64,000 nucleotides of DNA, taken from an uncultured Latescibacterota bacterium (GTDB lineage Bacteria; Latescibacterota; UBA2968). A model generated the notes under the pieces. That model was not told the DNA's origin. It searched no databases and was given only the letters and a program-made list of their open reading frames with translations. Shown in pieces: positions 16,712 to 24,943 of the stretch. The stretch is taken from positions 5,092,522 through 5,156,521 of the forward strand of contig OX638329.1 of assembly GCA_951812755.1 (NCBI GenBank). The letters run 5' to 3'. The translations under genes were made by a program, and so were the position numbers. Numbering within the stretch: the stretch's first letter is position 1; every line of letters starts with the position of its first letter.

Positions 16712-17299
16712 ATGGCAACAGACATTATCATTCCCAAAAAAGAGCGATGGACTTATGAAGATTATCTCCATCTCATCCCGCCAGACAGTTTTGGATTTGA
16801 AATTTTGAGAGGAGAATTAGTCGTGTCACCTTCTCCAAATCGAAGACATCAGCGAACCGTTTTGAGTCTTGGCAGGATTCTCGATGTACATGTCAACACA
16901 CAGAATTTGGGCGAAATATTCGTCGCACCTTTTGATGTTGTGTTAGATGCCGATTCTTCCGTATCCGAAAATATTGTACAGCCGGATTTGATGTTTGTCT
17001 CAAAAGATCGCCTGAATATAATCACAGATGATAATATTCGAGGCGCACCCGATCTGGTTATCGAAGTGCTTTCCAATTCAACAGCTCGTTATGACCGAGT
17101 GGAAAAGATGCATGCATATATCGAATTTGGTGTGAAGGAATACTGGATTATCGATACAGATCAAAAAACGTTAGAAGCTTTCGGCTTAACGGGCGACGAA
17201 CCTGTTCTCCAGGCGACCAGGGCCGAATCCGATGTGTTTAAACCAAAATTGTTCTCAGGATTAGAAATCTCACTTTCCGAACTCTGGTATCCCGAGTAA
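16712..17299 (+). CDS. Uma2-family PD-(D/E)XK protein, copy 1
   Basis: The product has 195 residues with the Uma2 (DUF820) pattern: WTYEDYLHLIPPDSFGFEILRGELVVSPSPNRRHQ, then VQPDLMFVSKDR, GAPDLVIEVLSNSTARYDRVEKMHAYIEFGVKEYWIID. This is a restriction-endonuclease-like fold with Asp, Glu and Lys in place. The biological role is unclear; such genes are often found in multiple copies and near mobile elements. A close paralogue follows 73 bp downstream with nearly the same start region and the same ribosome-binding context. Confidence 0.85.
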   Translation: MATDIIIPKKERWTYEDYLHLIPPDSFGFEILRGELVVSPSPNRRHQRTVLSLGRILDVHVNTQNLGEIFVAPFDVVLDADSSVSENIVQPDLMFVSKDRLNIITDDNIRGAPDLVIEVLSNSTARYDRVEKMHAYIEFGVKEYWIIDTDQKTLEAFGLTGDEPVLQATRAESDVFKPKLFSGLEISLSELWYPE

Positions 17300-17372
17300 G
17301 TGAGAAAGCGGTAAGATTGGAAAGTGAATATGACAACCCATCTGGATGATCCGGAAACCCACGAGGTATGTG

Positions 17373-17957
17373 ATGGCAACAGACATTGTGATTCCCCAAA
17401 AAGAGCGATGGACTTATGAAGACTATCTCCATCTCACTCCGCCAGACAATTTTGGATTTGAAATTTTGAGAGGAGAGTTAGCAGTGGCTCCAGCACCAAT
17501 ACCAAGACATCAATGGGCTTGTGATGAACTAACGAGTTTGGTGCGTATATTTGTGAAACAGAACGATCTCGGACAGGTTTTTAGTTCGCCAATAGATGTC
17601 ATTTTGGGGGGACAGACAGAGGCCGAAAACGTCGTTCAACCCGATATCCTGTTCGTAGCCAAAGATCGCCTGGATATTATCACTGAAACCAATATTTTGG
17701 GCGCACCCGATTTGATGGTCGAAATTTTGTCTGCTTCAAGTATCCAACGAGACCGCGTCGATAAAATGAAAATATATGCCGAATTTGGCGTAAAGGAATA
17801 CTGGATTATCGATGCAGATCAAAAAACATTAGAGGCTTTTGAACTTACGGGCGACGAGCCTGTTCTTCGAGCGACCATAGCTGAGTCGGATATGTTTAAA
17901 CCAAAATTGTTCCCAGGATTAGAAATCTCACTCTCCGAACTCTGGTATCCAGAATGA
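17373..17957 (+). CDS. Uma2-family PD-(D/E)XK protein, copy 2
   Basis: The product has 194 residues and is clearly a paralogue of the gene at 16712. It has the same MATDI..PKERWTYEDYLHL opening, VQPDILFVAKDR, GAPDLMVEILSASSIQRDRVDKMKIYAEFGVKEYWIIDADQKTLEAF and the same C-terminal PGLEISLSELWYPE. The ATG at 17373 was chosen because it matches the start of copy 1; extending to 17346 adds nine residues that copy 1 lacks. The DNA of the two copies is closest at both ends and diverges in the middle, as expected of a tandem duplication. Confidence 0.85.
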   Translation: MATDIVIPQKERWTYEDYLHLTPPDNFGFEILRGELAVAPAPIPRHQWACDELTSLVRIFVKQNDLGQVFSSPIDVILGGQTEAENVVQPDILFVAKDRLDIITETNILGAPDLMVEILSASSIQRDRVDKMKIYAEFGVKEYWIIDADQKTLEAFELTGDEPVLRATIAESDMFKPKLFPGLEISLSELWYPE

Positions 17958-18001
17958 GAGCTAAAAGGTGTGGTTGAGAGTAAAAAAAAAGAAACAGCGG
18001 T

Positions 18002-18670
18002 ATGAGCAGAAAAACCGATGGCCTGACTAAAATTGAACTGGATCAAATGCGCTGTTTATCGGAGACCTTAGATGATGGGTGGCTGAGAACAGACGAATGG
18101 ATCGAGACAGTTTTGGACTTTGAGATGTTCTCGGAACAGCTAGGGCAGGTCACATCTGATCCTCATCGGTGGATATGGGCGATCATCGCCCTGCATAGAG
18201 GTATCCAGGGCATGATGGTCCTTGCGCTCAAAGGAAGTAATGACTTTAAAGTTCTCCGTGAAAAGGATGTGGAGCGGTGGTTAAGTTGGTATGAAGATGA
18301 TAGAGGCGATGAGTCACCTCCACACGCGAAGCTCGCAGACTTCCTTGACCTTTACAGGAAGATCAAAGGCGATAAGATGCTAATTTACATGCATAGCCAG
18401 AAGTTCGTCCCCAAAGGAACACAAGACTTTTCTATCAAGCACCTGCACCGCTTGAGAAACAAGATTATCCACTTCAAGCCCCAGATATGGTCACTTGAAC
18501 TCAAAGGGCTTCCCGCTATGGTGTTAGATTGTCTAAAAATAGCTGAATTCTTGGCTTGGAAATCTGGCAATGTAATCTGGCATAACTATGACTTGAGGAA
18601 GAGACTAAAGGCTGCATGTGCATGTGCCCGTAAGTCCTTGGCTGATATCGATAAGGAAAAACCGCAATGA
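18002..18670 (+). CDS. Hypothetical helical protein, possible HEPN-like
   Basis: The product has 222 residues and is mostly helical with no signal peptide. I do not recognise the family with confidence. It contains HLHRLRNKIIHFKP, an Arg-X4-His pattern like the active site of HEPN ribonucleases, following a helix (SIKHLHR). Near the middle LREKDVERWLSWYEDD and ADFLDLYRKIKGDKM are acidic and amphipathic. It overlaps the next gene, a lipoprotein, by 4 bp (ATGA), so the pair is cotranscribed. A HEPN role would need a structural comparison. Confidence 0.5.
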   Translation: MSRKTDGLTKIELDQMRCLSETLDDGWLRTDEWIETVLDFEMFSEQLGQVTSDPHRWIWAIIALHRGIQGMMVLALKGSNDFKVLREKDVERWLSWYEDDRGDESPPHAKLADFLDLYRKIKGDKMLIYMHSQKFVPKGTQDFSIKHLHRLRNKIIHFKPQIWSLELKGLPAMVLDCLKIAEFLAWKSGNVIWHNYDLRKRLKAACACARKSLADIDKEKPQ

Positions 18671-19371
18671 AACAGATTTTACTGGCCATCTTGTTTGTAT
18701 TGACGGCTTCGGGCTGTATTGGCACAAGTGCCGTTATGATAAACTCATCCCAGACTTACCCGCCTACCGATAATATAACAATCTTGTTCCAAGAACCAGA
18801 TCAAGCCTATGAGATAATAGCGATTATTGAGGGCAACGGCACCGTTTTCAACAACCAGTCCCAAATATTAAAAGAAATGCAAGTGAAAGCCCAGAAAATC
18901 GGGGCACATGCTATCATTCCTCTCACCACTGACAGCCAATATGTTCCTGATAAATATATCCCAAACATCGACGGAAGCCCCCTTCTCCTTCCTGGTGGTA
19001 ACAAAATGACAATGAAGGCCGTTGCTATTCGGTATAAAGTTGCACAAACAAAATCCACCAAATCTCAGCATAAGGACACTGTTCGCCCTCAGAATCCATA
19101 TAGGGTGCATAGAAAGATTTCTGCTTGGGGTCTCGCTTCAACGGCGTTAGCTACAACGGCTGGTTCTCTTGCAATGGAAGATGAGTTCTATAAAACAACG
19201 ATTATCCCTGTCATCGGACCTTTTGTAACTATTGTTCGGGTCGAGAGCGATCCGAATGCTTATTATTATCCTGGCGGTAAGCCGTTGCTCATTGCTTCAG
19301 GTGTCGTCCAAACTGGATTTTTGATATACTTTATAGCATCTTGGGCAGGCGAACAAACTTACGCCTGCTAA
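18667..19371 (+). CDS. Predicted lipoprotein
   Basis: The product has 234 residues. An N-terminal signal with the lipobox LTASGC (Cys at residue 17) marks it as a lipoprotein. The first half is a small alpha/beta domain (NITILFQEPDQAYEIIAIIEG and MQVKAQKIGAHAIIPL) with a pattern like small YbjQ-type or outer-membrane lipoprotein domains. The C-terminal part has hydrophobic segments (about residues 155-175 and 212-232) that could be membrane-spanning. It is translationally coupled to the upstream hypothetical gene. No function can be given. Confidence 0.6.
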   Translation: MKQILLAILFVLTASGCIGTSAVMINSSQTYPPTDNITILFQEPDQAYEIIAIIEGNGTVFNNQSQILKEMQVKAQKIGAHAIIPLTTDSQYVPDKYIPNIDGSPLLLPGGNKMTMKAVAIRYKVAQTKSTKSQHKDTVRPQNPYRVHRKISAWGLASTALATTAGSLAMEDEFYKTTIIPVIGPFVTIVRVESDPNAYYYPGGKPLLIASGVVQTGFLIYFIASWAGEQTYAC

Positions 19372-19584
19372 GTTCTCTATTCTTCCTACCCCGCACTTAG
19401 CAGGCGTAACGATGCGATATCGCTTTTGAATACGTTTTTGAGTAAAGAATCATATCTCGCAGTCATCCAAGGGTGGCGCAGACCACTTCGACAACTTGCA
19501 ACTGCTGTGTAATTCTTGCTATTCGCTCGAAAATAGATGAAAGGTGAGCAATGATAATAAACTGCCGCTTGAAAAATCTCTGGA

Positions 19585-19804
19585 ATGAAAAAAATATTCC
19601 GCGTACGAGGCTCGGGCCGTAATTGTTCTGTATGCTTCGGGGGAAAGCTATGAACTCATGGGAGATAGTGAGATTGATGAGTATGTCAAAAATTGCATTA
19701 GACAACTTGAAAAGGCGGGAGAAAAGGCAAAGAAAATGTTATCAGATGAAAAGAAAAAAATAGAAAAAGGTATGGAAGAGGAAAGAAGAACCCGAGGGAT
19801 GTGA
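19585..19804 (+). pseudogene. Small decayed secreted-protein gene
   Basis: An ATG at 19585 opens MKKIFRVRG, which looks like the start of a signal sequence but stops soon. In another frame a longer sequence, open from 19589 without a start codon, reads SAYEARAVIVLYASGESYELMGDSEIDEYVKNCIRQLEKAGEKAKKM and ends at a TGA at 19802-19804, one base before the ATG of the next gene. It is best read as a frameshifted remnant; a 48-residue ORF from the ATG at 19658 remains possible. The rest of the gap (19372-19584) shows nothing recognisable. Confidence 0.3.
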
Positions 19805-19805
19805 A

Positions 19806-20270
19806 ATGACTCATAGAACCATTACAGCAATTGCGCTATTTGTCTTGTGTGTAGTGTGCAGATTGCATGCAACATCTGAAGAAAAATTTCCAGAAATTAC
19901 CTTGGATAAAATTTTGTCCAAGGCTGAACAAGTAGAAATGGGACTACACAAGTTAACACCCCAAGAACGAGATAAACTACGCATATATATAATAGATATG
20001 TTTCTTAAAGGAATTGAAGAGGGAAAGAAACAAATAGGAAGTGCTCAATTGCCTAATGTTATAGAAAGCAAGATTGATGGAGACTTTGAGGGCTGGGAAG
20101 GAGAAACAGTAGTCAAATTGATAAATGGTCAAATATGGCAACAGTCTGAATATCATTATTATTATCATTATGCTTTTATGCCAAAGGTCTTAATCTATAA
20201 ATCTGGCGGAGTGTATAAAATGATGGTTGAAGGAACTAAAAAGGCTATTCGTGTAATACAGCTAAAATAA
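19806..20270 (+). CDS. Small secreted protein of unknown function
   Basis: The product has 154 residues. It begins with a signal peptide (TITAIALFVLCVVCRLHA, cleavage probably after residue 22). The central part is helical (LDKILSKAEQVEMGLHKLTPQERDKLRIYI). The C-terminal 70 residues (VIESKIDGDFEGWEGETVVKLINGQIWQQSEYHYYYHYAFMPKVLIYKSGG) match a pattern I have seen at the ends of small bacterial secreted proteins of unknown function. It lies in the AT-rich accessory patch. No partner is evident. Confidence 0.6.
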   Translation: MTHRTITAIALFVLCVVCRLHATSEEKFPEITLDKILSKAEQVEMGLHKLTPQERDKLRIYIIDMFLKGIEEGKKQIGSAQLPNVIESKIDGDFEGWEGETVVKLINGQIWQQSEYHYYYHYAFMPKVLIYKSGGVYKMMVEGTKKAIRVIQLK

Positions 20271-20301
20271 TGCGAATTCAGAGTTAAAAGCTCCATTCTG
20301 G

Positions 20302-20399
20302 ACGCCTGCTTCAGGCATGCAGGCGTGACGGGCACCAGCGGTACAACTGGTCGCAGTCCAGACCTGTTCATCGTCATTGCGGCATGCTTAAAGCCGCAA
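20302..20399. repeat. REP-type palindromes after the accessory patch
   Basis: Two hairpins are present: CGCCTGC (20302-20308) with GCAGGCG (20318-20324), and ATTGCGGC (20375-20382) with GCCGCAAT (20392-20399). The second is the inverted counterpart of 2123-2147, with the flank GTCATTGCGGCATG shared. It belongs to the dispersed repeat family seen at 2121, 51478 and 60066. Confidence 0.65.
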
Positions 20400-20493
20400 T
20401 CCAGTTGTCTTTTCGTCATTACTGATATTAGACCTACGGCGTGCAAGTGCGCTATAATTTCAACCCTTAATTGGCATAAAAATACCTAAGAGA

Positions 20494-20669
20494 CTGTTTT
20501 AAAACTCATTTTGCCCCTTCTCAGCTATGCGCTATTGCTCTGTCATTCTGAGCGGAGCGCAGCGGAGTCGAAGAATCTCTTACCAACTCAGGTGGAAAAG
20601 ATGCTTCGGCTACGCTCAGCATGACAAAACGCCTGACATGCGTAACATCAGGTATTAATTTTAAAACAG
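20494..20669. mobile_element. MITE-like element with CTGTTTTAAAA inverted ends
   Basis: CTGTTTTAAAA (20494-20504) and TTTTAAAACAG (20659-20669) are perfect inverted termini 176 bp apart. Inside is a second inverted pair, GTCATTCTGAGCG (20542-20554) and CGCTCAGCATGAC (20613-20625), with one mismatch. There is no coding capacity. The size and nested symmetry fit a non-autonomous transposable element or a long palindromic repeat; a related core is at 60066-60260. Confidence 0.6.
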
Positions 20670-20727
20670 CTTCTAAGAATTAGAGACTGATTGCTTGTTT
20701 TGCTGACCGCTAAAAACGGAAAACAAC

Positions 20728-21828
20728 ATGATCGACGACATTGTTGAAAAAGTATATAACAACGAGCGCATTTCCACAGATGACGCCCTGCGTTTGTTTG
20801 CACACCCCAATGTGACCGAATTGGGCTTGTTGGCCGATGTGGTACGACGACGCAAATGGCCCAAAGACACAGTGACATATAATATCGGGCGAAATATCAA
20901 TTACACCAATGTATGCTGGGTAAGATGCGATTTCTGTGCATTTTATCGCCCGCCGGGGTCCGACGAAGGCTATACATTGCCCAGAGAACAAATCTTTGAA
21001 AAAATTGACGAACTCATTGCCGTGGGCGGCGACGTGTCAAAAGGCAGCGAGATTTTGATGCAAGGGGGCCTGAACCCCAAGCTGCGCGTGGATTATTACG
21101 AAGACCTCTTTTCCTCAATACGCAATCGCTACCCGCAAATCCATCAGCATTGTTTATCCGCCACAGAAATTATTTATATCGCGCATATCTCGCGTATGTC
21201 ACTCGAAAAATGCATTCGCCGCTTGCGCGATGCCGGCCTGGATTCTATACCGGGTGCTGGCGCAGAAATTTTGTCGGACGAAGTGCGCGATATCATCGGT
21301 TTTCGCAAAGACCGCGTCCACGAATGGCTGGCTGTGCATCGCATTGCACATGAATTGGACATGCACACATCGGCGACCATGATGTATGGACATGTCGAAA
21401 CCATTGAACAGCGAATAGAACATCTGGAACACATTCGCAATTTGCAGGATGAGACGGGCGGATTCACCGCATTTATCGCGTGGAATTTTCAACCCGATTC
21501 CACCGCTCTTGCCAACGATCAGGGGCGATGGAATGGCGTGAAAGCCACCGGATTTGACTATTTGCGAACCATCGCCATTGCGCGCCTGTTTTTGGACAAT
21601 ATCAAAAGTTTTCAAGCATCGTGGGTAACGCAGGGAGCCAAGGTCGCACAGGTCAGCTTAAAATACGGCGTAAACGATTTTGGCAGCACAATGATGGAAG
21701 AAAACGTAGTCAGTGCAGCGGGCACGAGTCATACGGATACTATGACACTCCAGGAGATGCAACGGCTCATTCGGGATGCGGGATACGAGCCTGTAAGGCG
21801 AAATACGCGGTATGAGATTTTGAATTAG
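20728..21828 (+). CDS. mqnC: Cyclic dehypoxanthine futalosine synthase MqnC
   Basis: The product has 366 residues and is the radical SAM enzyme that cyclises dehypoxanthine futalosine in menaquinone synthesis. It has the cluster motif in INYTNVCWVRCDFCAFYRPPGSDEGYTL, EILMQGGLNPKLRVDYYEDLF, and LDSIPGAGAEILSDEVR, where GAGAE distinguishes MqnC from MqnE (GGGAE at 15523). The ATG at 20728 follows weak ribosome binding. It is 12 bp from mqnA. Confidence 0.93.
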   Translation: MIDDIVEKVYNNERISTDDALRLFAHPNVTELGLLADVVRRRKWPKDTVTYNIGRNINYTNVCWVRCDFCAFYRPPGSDEGYTLPREQIFEKIDELIAVGGDVSKGSEILMQGGLNPKLRVDYYEDLFSSIRNRYPQIHQHCLSATEIIYIAHISRMSLEKCIRRLRDAGLDSIPGAGAEILSDEVRDIIGFRKDRVHEWLAVHRIAHELDMHTSATMMYGHVETIEQRIEHLEHIRNLQDETGGFTAFIAWNFQPDSTALANDQGRWNGVKATGFDYLRTIAIARLFLDNIKSFQASWVTQGAKVAQVSLKYGVNDFGSTMMEENVVSAAGTSHTDTMTLQEMQRLIRDAGYEPVRRNTRYEILN

Positions 21829-21840
21829 GGGTGTGTAAAG

Positions 21841-22638
21841 ATGCGTGTGCGTTTGGGCGTGGTGTCATACTTAAACTCGCGACCACTGGTTGAAGTGCTG
21901 CGCACGGGCGCGATTGATCGCGATTTTGAACTGATCTTCGGCGTGCCCTCGCGATGTGCCGAGCGATTGCACATGGGCGAAACCGACGTGGCATTGATCC
22001 CCGCTGTAGAAATTGGATGCGGACGAGACCCCTATCGGATTGTACCCAGTGTCGGCATTATTTCAAACGGGCCAGTTGGCAGTGTATTTATTGTACTGAA
22101 CAAAGAACCCGAAGAAATTCAAACGCTGGCTCTGGATCGCGGATCGCGCACATCAGTCGTGCTGGCGCAGATCATCCTGGCGCGACAATTTGGCTGCCAG
22201 CCAGAAGTGTTTTTTCATCCCCCAGATATAGACGCAATGCTCAAACGAGCCGATGCTGCCCTGTTGATAGGCGATCCCGCCTTGACATTGCCCCGCAAAC
22301 ACTATCGGATCCTGGACCTGGGAGAAATTTGGACGCAAATGACAGGGTTGCCTTTTGTCTATGCCTGCTGGGCCGGACGCCCCGATGCATTGACGCCATA
22401 TCACATTGACAAACTGATCGAGGCCAGGGAAAAAAGCAAGTCACTTATCCCCAGCATCGCAAAGGACTATGCCGCTGAAACCCGCACCCTATCGCCTGCT
22501 TTTTATGCCGAATATCTAACGAGAAATATCCTATACAATTTGGGCGATACAGAACTGGAAGGCTTGAAGCGTTTCTATGCTTATGGTGTAGAATTGGGAT
22601 TGATGGACGCAGTGCCAGATATCCGCTTCTATGTTTAA
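21841..22638 (+). CDS. mqnA: Chorismate dehydratase MqnA
   Basis: The product has 265 residues and catalyses the first committed step of the futalosine pathway, chorismate to 3-[(1-carboxyvinyl)oxy]benzoate. It shows RLGVVSYLNSRPLVEVL, GVPSRCAERLHMGETDVALIPAVEI, GPVGSVFIVL and DAALLIGDPAL, all typical. It ends just before a terminator at 22643-22673, which closes the mqnC-mqnA unit. MqnB and MqnD are not in the window. Confidence 0.92.
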   Translation: MRVRLGVVSYLNSRPLVEVLRTGAIDRDFELIFGVPSRCAERLHMGETDVALIPAVEIGCGRDPYRIVPSVGIISNGPVGSVFIVLNKEPEEIQTLALDRGSRTSVVLAQIILARQFGCQPEVFFHPPDIDAMLKRADAALLIGDPALTLPRKHYRILDLGEIWTQMTGLPFVYACWAGRPDALTPYHIDKLIEAREKSKSLIPSIAKDYAAETRTLSPAFYAEYLTRNILYNLGDTELEGLKRFYAYGVELGLMDAVPDIRFYV

Positions 22639-22642
22639 ATTT

Positions 22643-22673
22643 AAAAAAAATCGGCGATAGGCCGGTTTTTTTT
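22643..22673 (+). terminator. Intrinsic terminator after mqnA
   Basis: AATCGGC (22649-22655) and GCCGGTT (22661-22667), with a loop of five and one T-G wobble, are flanked by an A run and followed by a T run up to 22673. Confidence 0.75.
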
Positions 22674-22695
22674 ATCGAAAACTGGAGAACTTGTG

Positions 22696-23946
22696 ATGCC
22701 CGAAAAAAACAAACCAATTCGCGTGGGCGTCGTCGGCGTAGGACGCGGGCGATCATTTATGCGGGCGGCAACACCAACGGGGATGGAACTGGTTGCAATT
22801 TGCGATACATGGGAAGAGCGACTAGCACCCGAAGGCAAAGCACTCGGTGTATCGACTTATGTAGATTACCACGCATTTTTGGAACACGATATGGATGCCG
22901 TGGTACTCGCCAATTATTTTCACGAACACGCGCCCTTTGCCGTTAAAGCACTAAACGCCGGAAAACACGTCATGAGTGAAACCGCTGCCTGCCATACATT
23001 GGGCGAAGGCGTCGCACTTGCACGCGCAGTAGAGCGCAGCGGTAAAATTTATATGTTTGCCGAAAATTACCCCTATACGGCGTACAATCAGGAAATGAGA
23101 CGGCTCTATCAAAACGGACATGTAGGGGAATTTAAATACGGAGAGGGCGAATACGTACACCCCGATCCACCAGAAGTAAAATTGGGGCGCAGTTGCGGGC
23201 GCAATCACTGGCGCAACTGGATTCCCTCGACCTATTATTGCACGCATTCGATTGCACCGGTAATGTACATCACAGATACGCGCCCCGTGAAAGTGAACGG
23301 ATTTGTTATCCCCTACGATTTTGGCGACATGACCAAAACCCTGCACATGAACCGCGCGGATATAGCAGGCGTGATCATCTGTCGGATGGACAATGACGCC
23401 GTCGTGAAATCCCTGCACGGCGCGTTGCGCGGGCACGGCAATTACGTCAGGATCCACGGCAACAAGGGCGTGATGGAAAACTGTCGCAACGGCGATAAAT
23501 ATCGGCTACGCATCTGGAAAGAACCGTGGGAAAAGCGAAAAGGAGAACCCGTAGAAACCGTTTACAGACCGGATTTTCCGGTACATCACGACCGCGCAAC
23601 ACAAGCCGGGCATGGCGGTGGCGATTTTTTTACGAGTTACCATTTCGCCGAAGCGATTCGCACAGGCGAGCAACCCTACCTCGATGTGTATCGCGGCATC
23701 GACATGAGTATTGCGGGCATTCAAGCGTGGCGGTCAGCACTCAGTGATTCAGCACCCATGGAAGTGCCCGATTTTCGCGATGAGTCCATAAGAAAAAAAT
23801 ACGAACGAGATGATTGGTCGCCCGATCCCACGCGCAAAAAACCTGGGCAACCGCCGAGCAGTATTCTGGGAGAAATCGAACCGTCCGATGGCGCAAAAGC
23901 ACTGGCAAAAAAAGTTTGGGCAAGCCGGGGATACTTCGGAGAATGA
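22696..23946 (+). CDS. Gfo/Idh/MocA-family oxidoreductase
   Basis: The product has 416 residues and is a dehydrogenase of the sugar/cyclitol type. The N-terminal Rossmann motif is VGVVGVGRGRSFMRAATPTGME, unusual in having GVGRGR, and DAVVLANYFHEHAPFAVKALNAGKHVMSETAACHTLGEG replaces the common EKP motif with SET. The C-terminal domain has WIPSTYYCTHSIAPVMYITDTRPVKV. The ATG at 22696 was chosen over the GTG at 22693 because GGAG is eight bases upstream. It is followed by a small membrane protein 10 bp later. The substrate is unknown. Confidence 0.8.
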   Translation: MPEKNKPIRVGVVGVGRGRSFMRAATPTGMELVAICDTWEERLAPEGKALGVSTYVDYHAFLEHDMDAVVLANYFHEHAPFAVKALNAGKHVMSETAACHTLGEGVALARAVERSGKIYMFAENYPYTAYNQEMRRLYQNGHVGEFKYGEGEYVHPDPPEVKLGRSCGRNHWRNWIPSTYYCTHSIAPVMYITDTRPVKVNGFVIPYDFGDMTKTLHMNRADIAGVIICRMDNDAVVKSLHGALRGHGNYVRIHGNKGVMENCRNGDKYRLRIWKEPWEKRKGEPVETVYRPDFPVHHDRATQAGHGGGDFFTSYHFAEAIRTGEQPYLDVYRGIDMSIAGIQAWRSALSDSAPMEVPDFRDESIRKKYERDDWSPDPTRKKPGQPPSSILGEIEPSDGAKALAKKVWASRGYFGE

Positions 23947-23956
23947 GGATCTGACT

Positions 23957-24349
23957 ATGATTGAAATAGCACAAGTAGTACTGGCGATTTACGGCATATT
24001 GTTAATTGTGGGAGGCATCATAGGAAAGATGAAATCCGGGAGTTCTGCATCCCTATTCGCAGGCGCGATCTGCGGTATTGCCGCACTCGTTGGATACTGG
24101 CAAAGCCTGAGCGATCCAGCCGTCGGATTTTTGACCGGCGGATTGGTCGGATTATTGCTCACGGGCATATTTATGAGCCGATTTGTCCGCACGCGAAAAT
24201 TTATGCCCGCGGGATTGGTACTCCTGCTCAGTCTTTTGGTGGGTATTTTGACAATGATGGCGAGACAAGAATACCTGTTAAATCAAGACAAACCAGTGGA
24301 GGAACTGACAAAAAAGGGCCAGGAACAATATCCCTGGCCCAACGTCTGA
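23957..24349 (+). CDS. TMEM14-like small membrane protein
   Basis: The product has 130 residues with four hydrophobic segments (about residues 4-22, 29-49, 55-75 and 82-105). GGIIGKMKSGSSASLFAGAICGIAALVGYW matches the TMEM14/UPF0136 pattern, in which a Lys-Gly-Ser-X-X-Ser-Leu segment links the first two helices. The ATG at 23957 follows GAGGATCTG and begins exactly at the first helix; a longer frame from 23810 overlaps the upstream gene. The role in bacteria is unknown. A hairpin (GGGCCAGG/CCTGGCCC, 24317-24340) lies within its last codons. Confidence 0.75.
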   Translation: MIEIAQVVLAIYGILLIVGGIIGKMKSGSSASLFAGAICGIAALVGYWQSLSDPAVGFLTGGLVGLLLTGIFMSRFVRTRKFMPAGLVLLLSLLVGILTMMARQEYLLNQDKPVEELTKKGQEQYPWPNV

Positions 24350-24367
24350 AGGGTCACAGCCTGAAAA

Positions 24368-24400
24368 TCAGGCGTTCACCTCCGAAGTTAAAGTTTTCAT
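24368..24400 (-). CDS. Tiny ORF A with strong ribosome-binding site
   Basis: On the minus strand GAAAGGAGG is followed six bases later by an ATG encoding MKTLTSEVNA and a TGA. The stop is within a small hairpin (GCCTGATTTTCAGGC). A similar arrangement is at 36185-36247. The first codons are alike (ATGAARRCTTTAA). It may be a leader or signalling peptide, or a chance match. The rest of this 590-bp gap is described in the next entry. Confidence 0.3.
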   Translation of the reverse strand: MKTLTSEVNA

Positions 24401-24943
24401 CTTAAACCTCCTTTCGATATGCGCAACTCCGCTTCCGGAAAGCGTTTTGCGCGGTGGATGCCAATATATCAGCAAACCGCACCAACCTGTTGGCCCGGTT
24501 ACATAAACACCAGCATGGATGCAGTTTTATGAGGCGTACCTCGTTCCTTTTTATAAAATATACGTACACTACAAAAAACAAATTCACCGCACAGATTGAT
24601 CTGTTGGGACATAAATTTTGGATTAAGCAGAGCGTGTAAGGATCAAAAATATTTTTAATGTGGGCGATATATCGTCTTAAGATGAATATATCGCCCATTG
24701 TATTTATAACCACTTGTTAATAAATCAGAATACGAACCAGACATCTCATCTATTGGACGATACTTCGTCTGGATTTTTCTTTTTATATTATTAAAAAATA
24801 ACATTTTATACAAAATTATTATTGCTTGAATCCAAACTGGTACATATATTTTATGCCGATGTATTGTATCTATCATCTATCACGCCGGCGGTGTCGCTTG
24901 TCGGTGATTTACGAGTTGCGCCGCAAACCCATTCTCTTTAGTG
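24401..24943. other. Non-coding gap upstream of the first giant gene
   Basis: This AT-rich gap contains no gene I can support. It has a perfect 12-bp hairpin, TGGGCGATATAT (24661-24672) with ATATATCGCCCA (24686-24697), and a weaker one, CCAGAC with GTCTGG followed by ATTTTTCTTTTT (about 24737-24783), which may end transcription. The stretch CACCAGCATGGATGCA (about 24508-24523) is almost repeated at 36339-36354, next to tiny ORF B. Confidence 0.5.
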
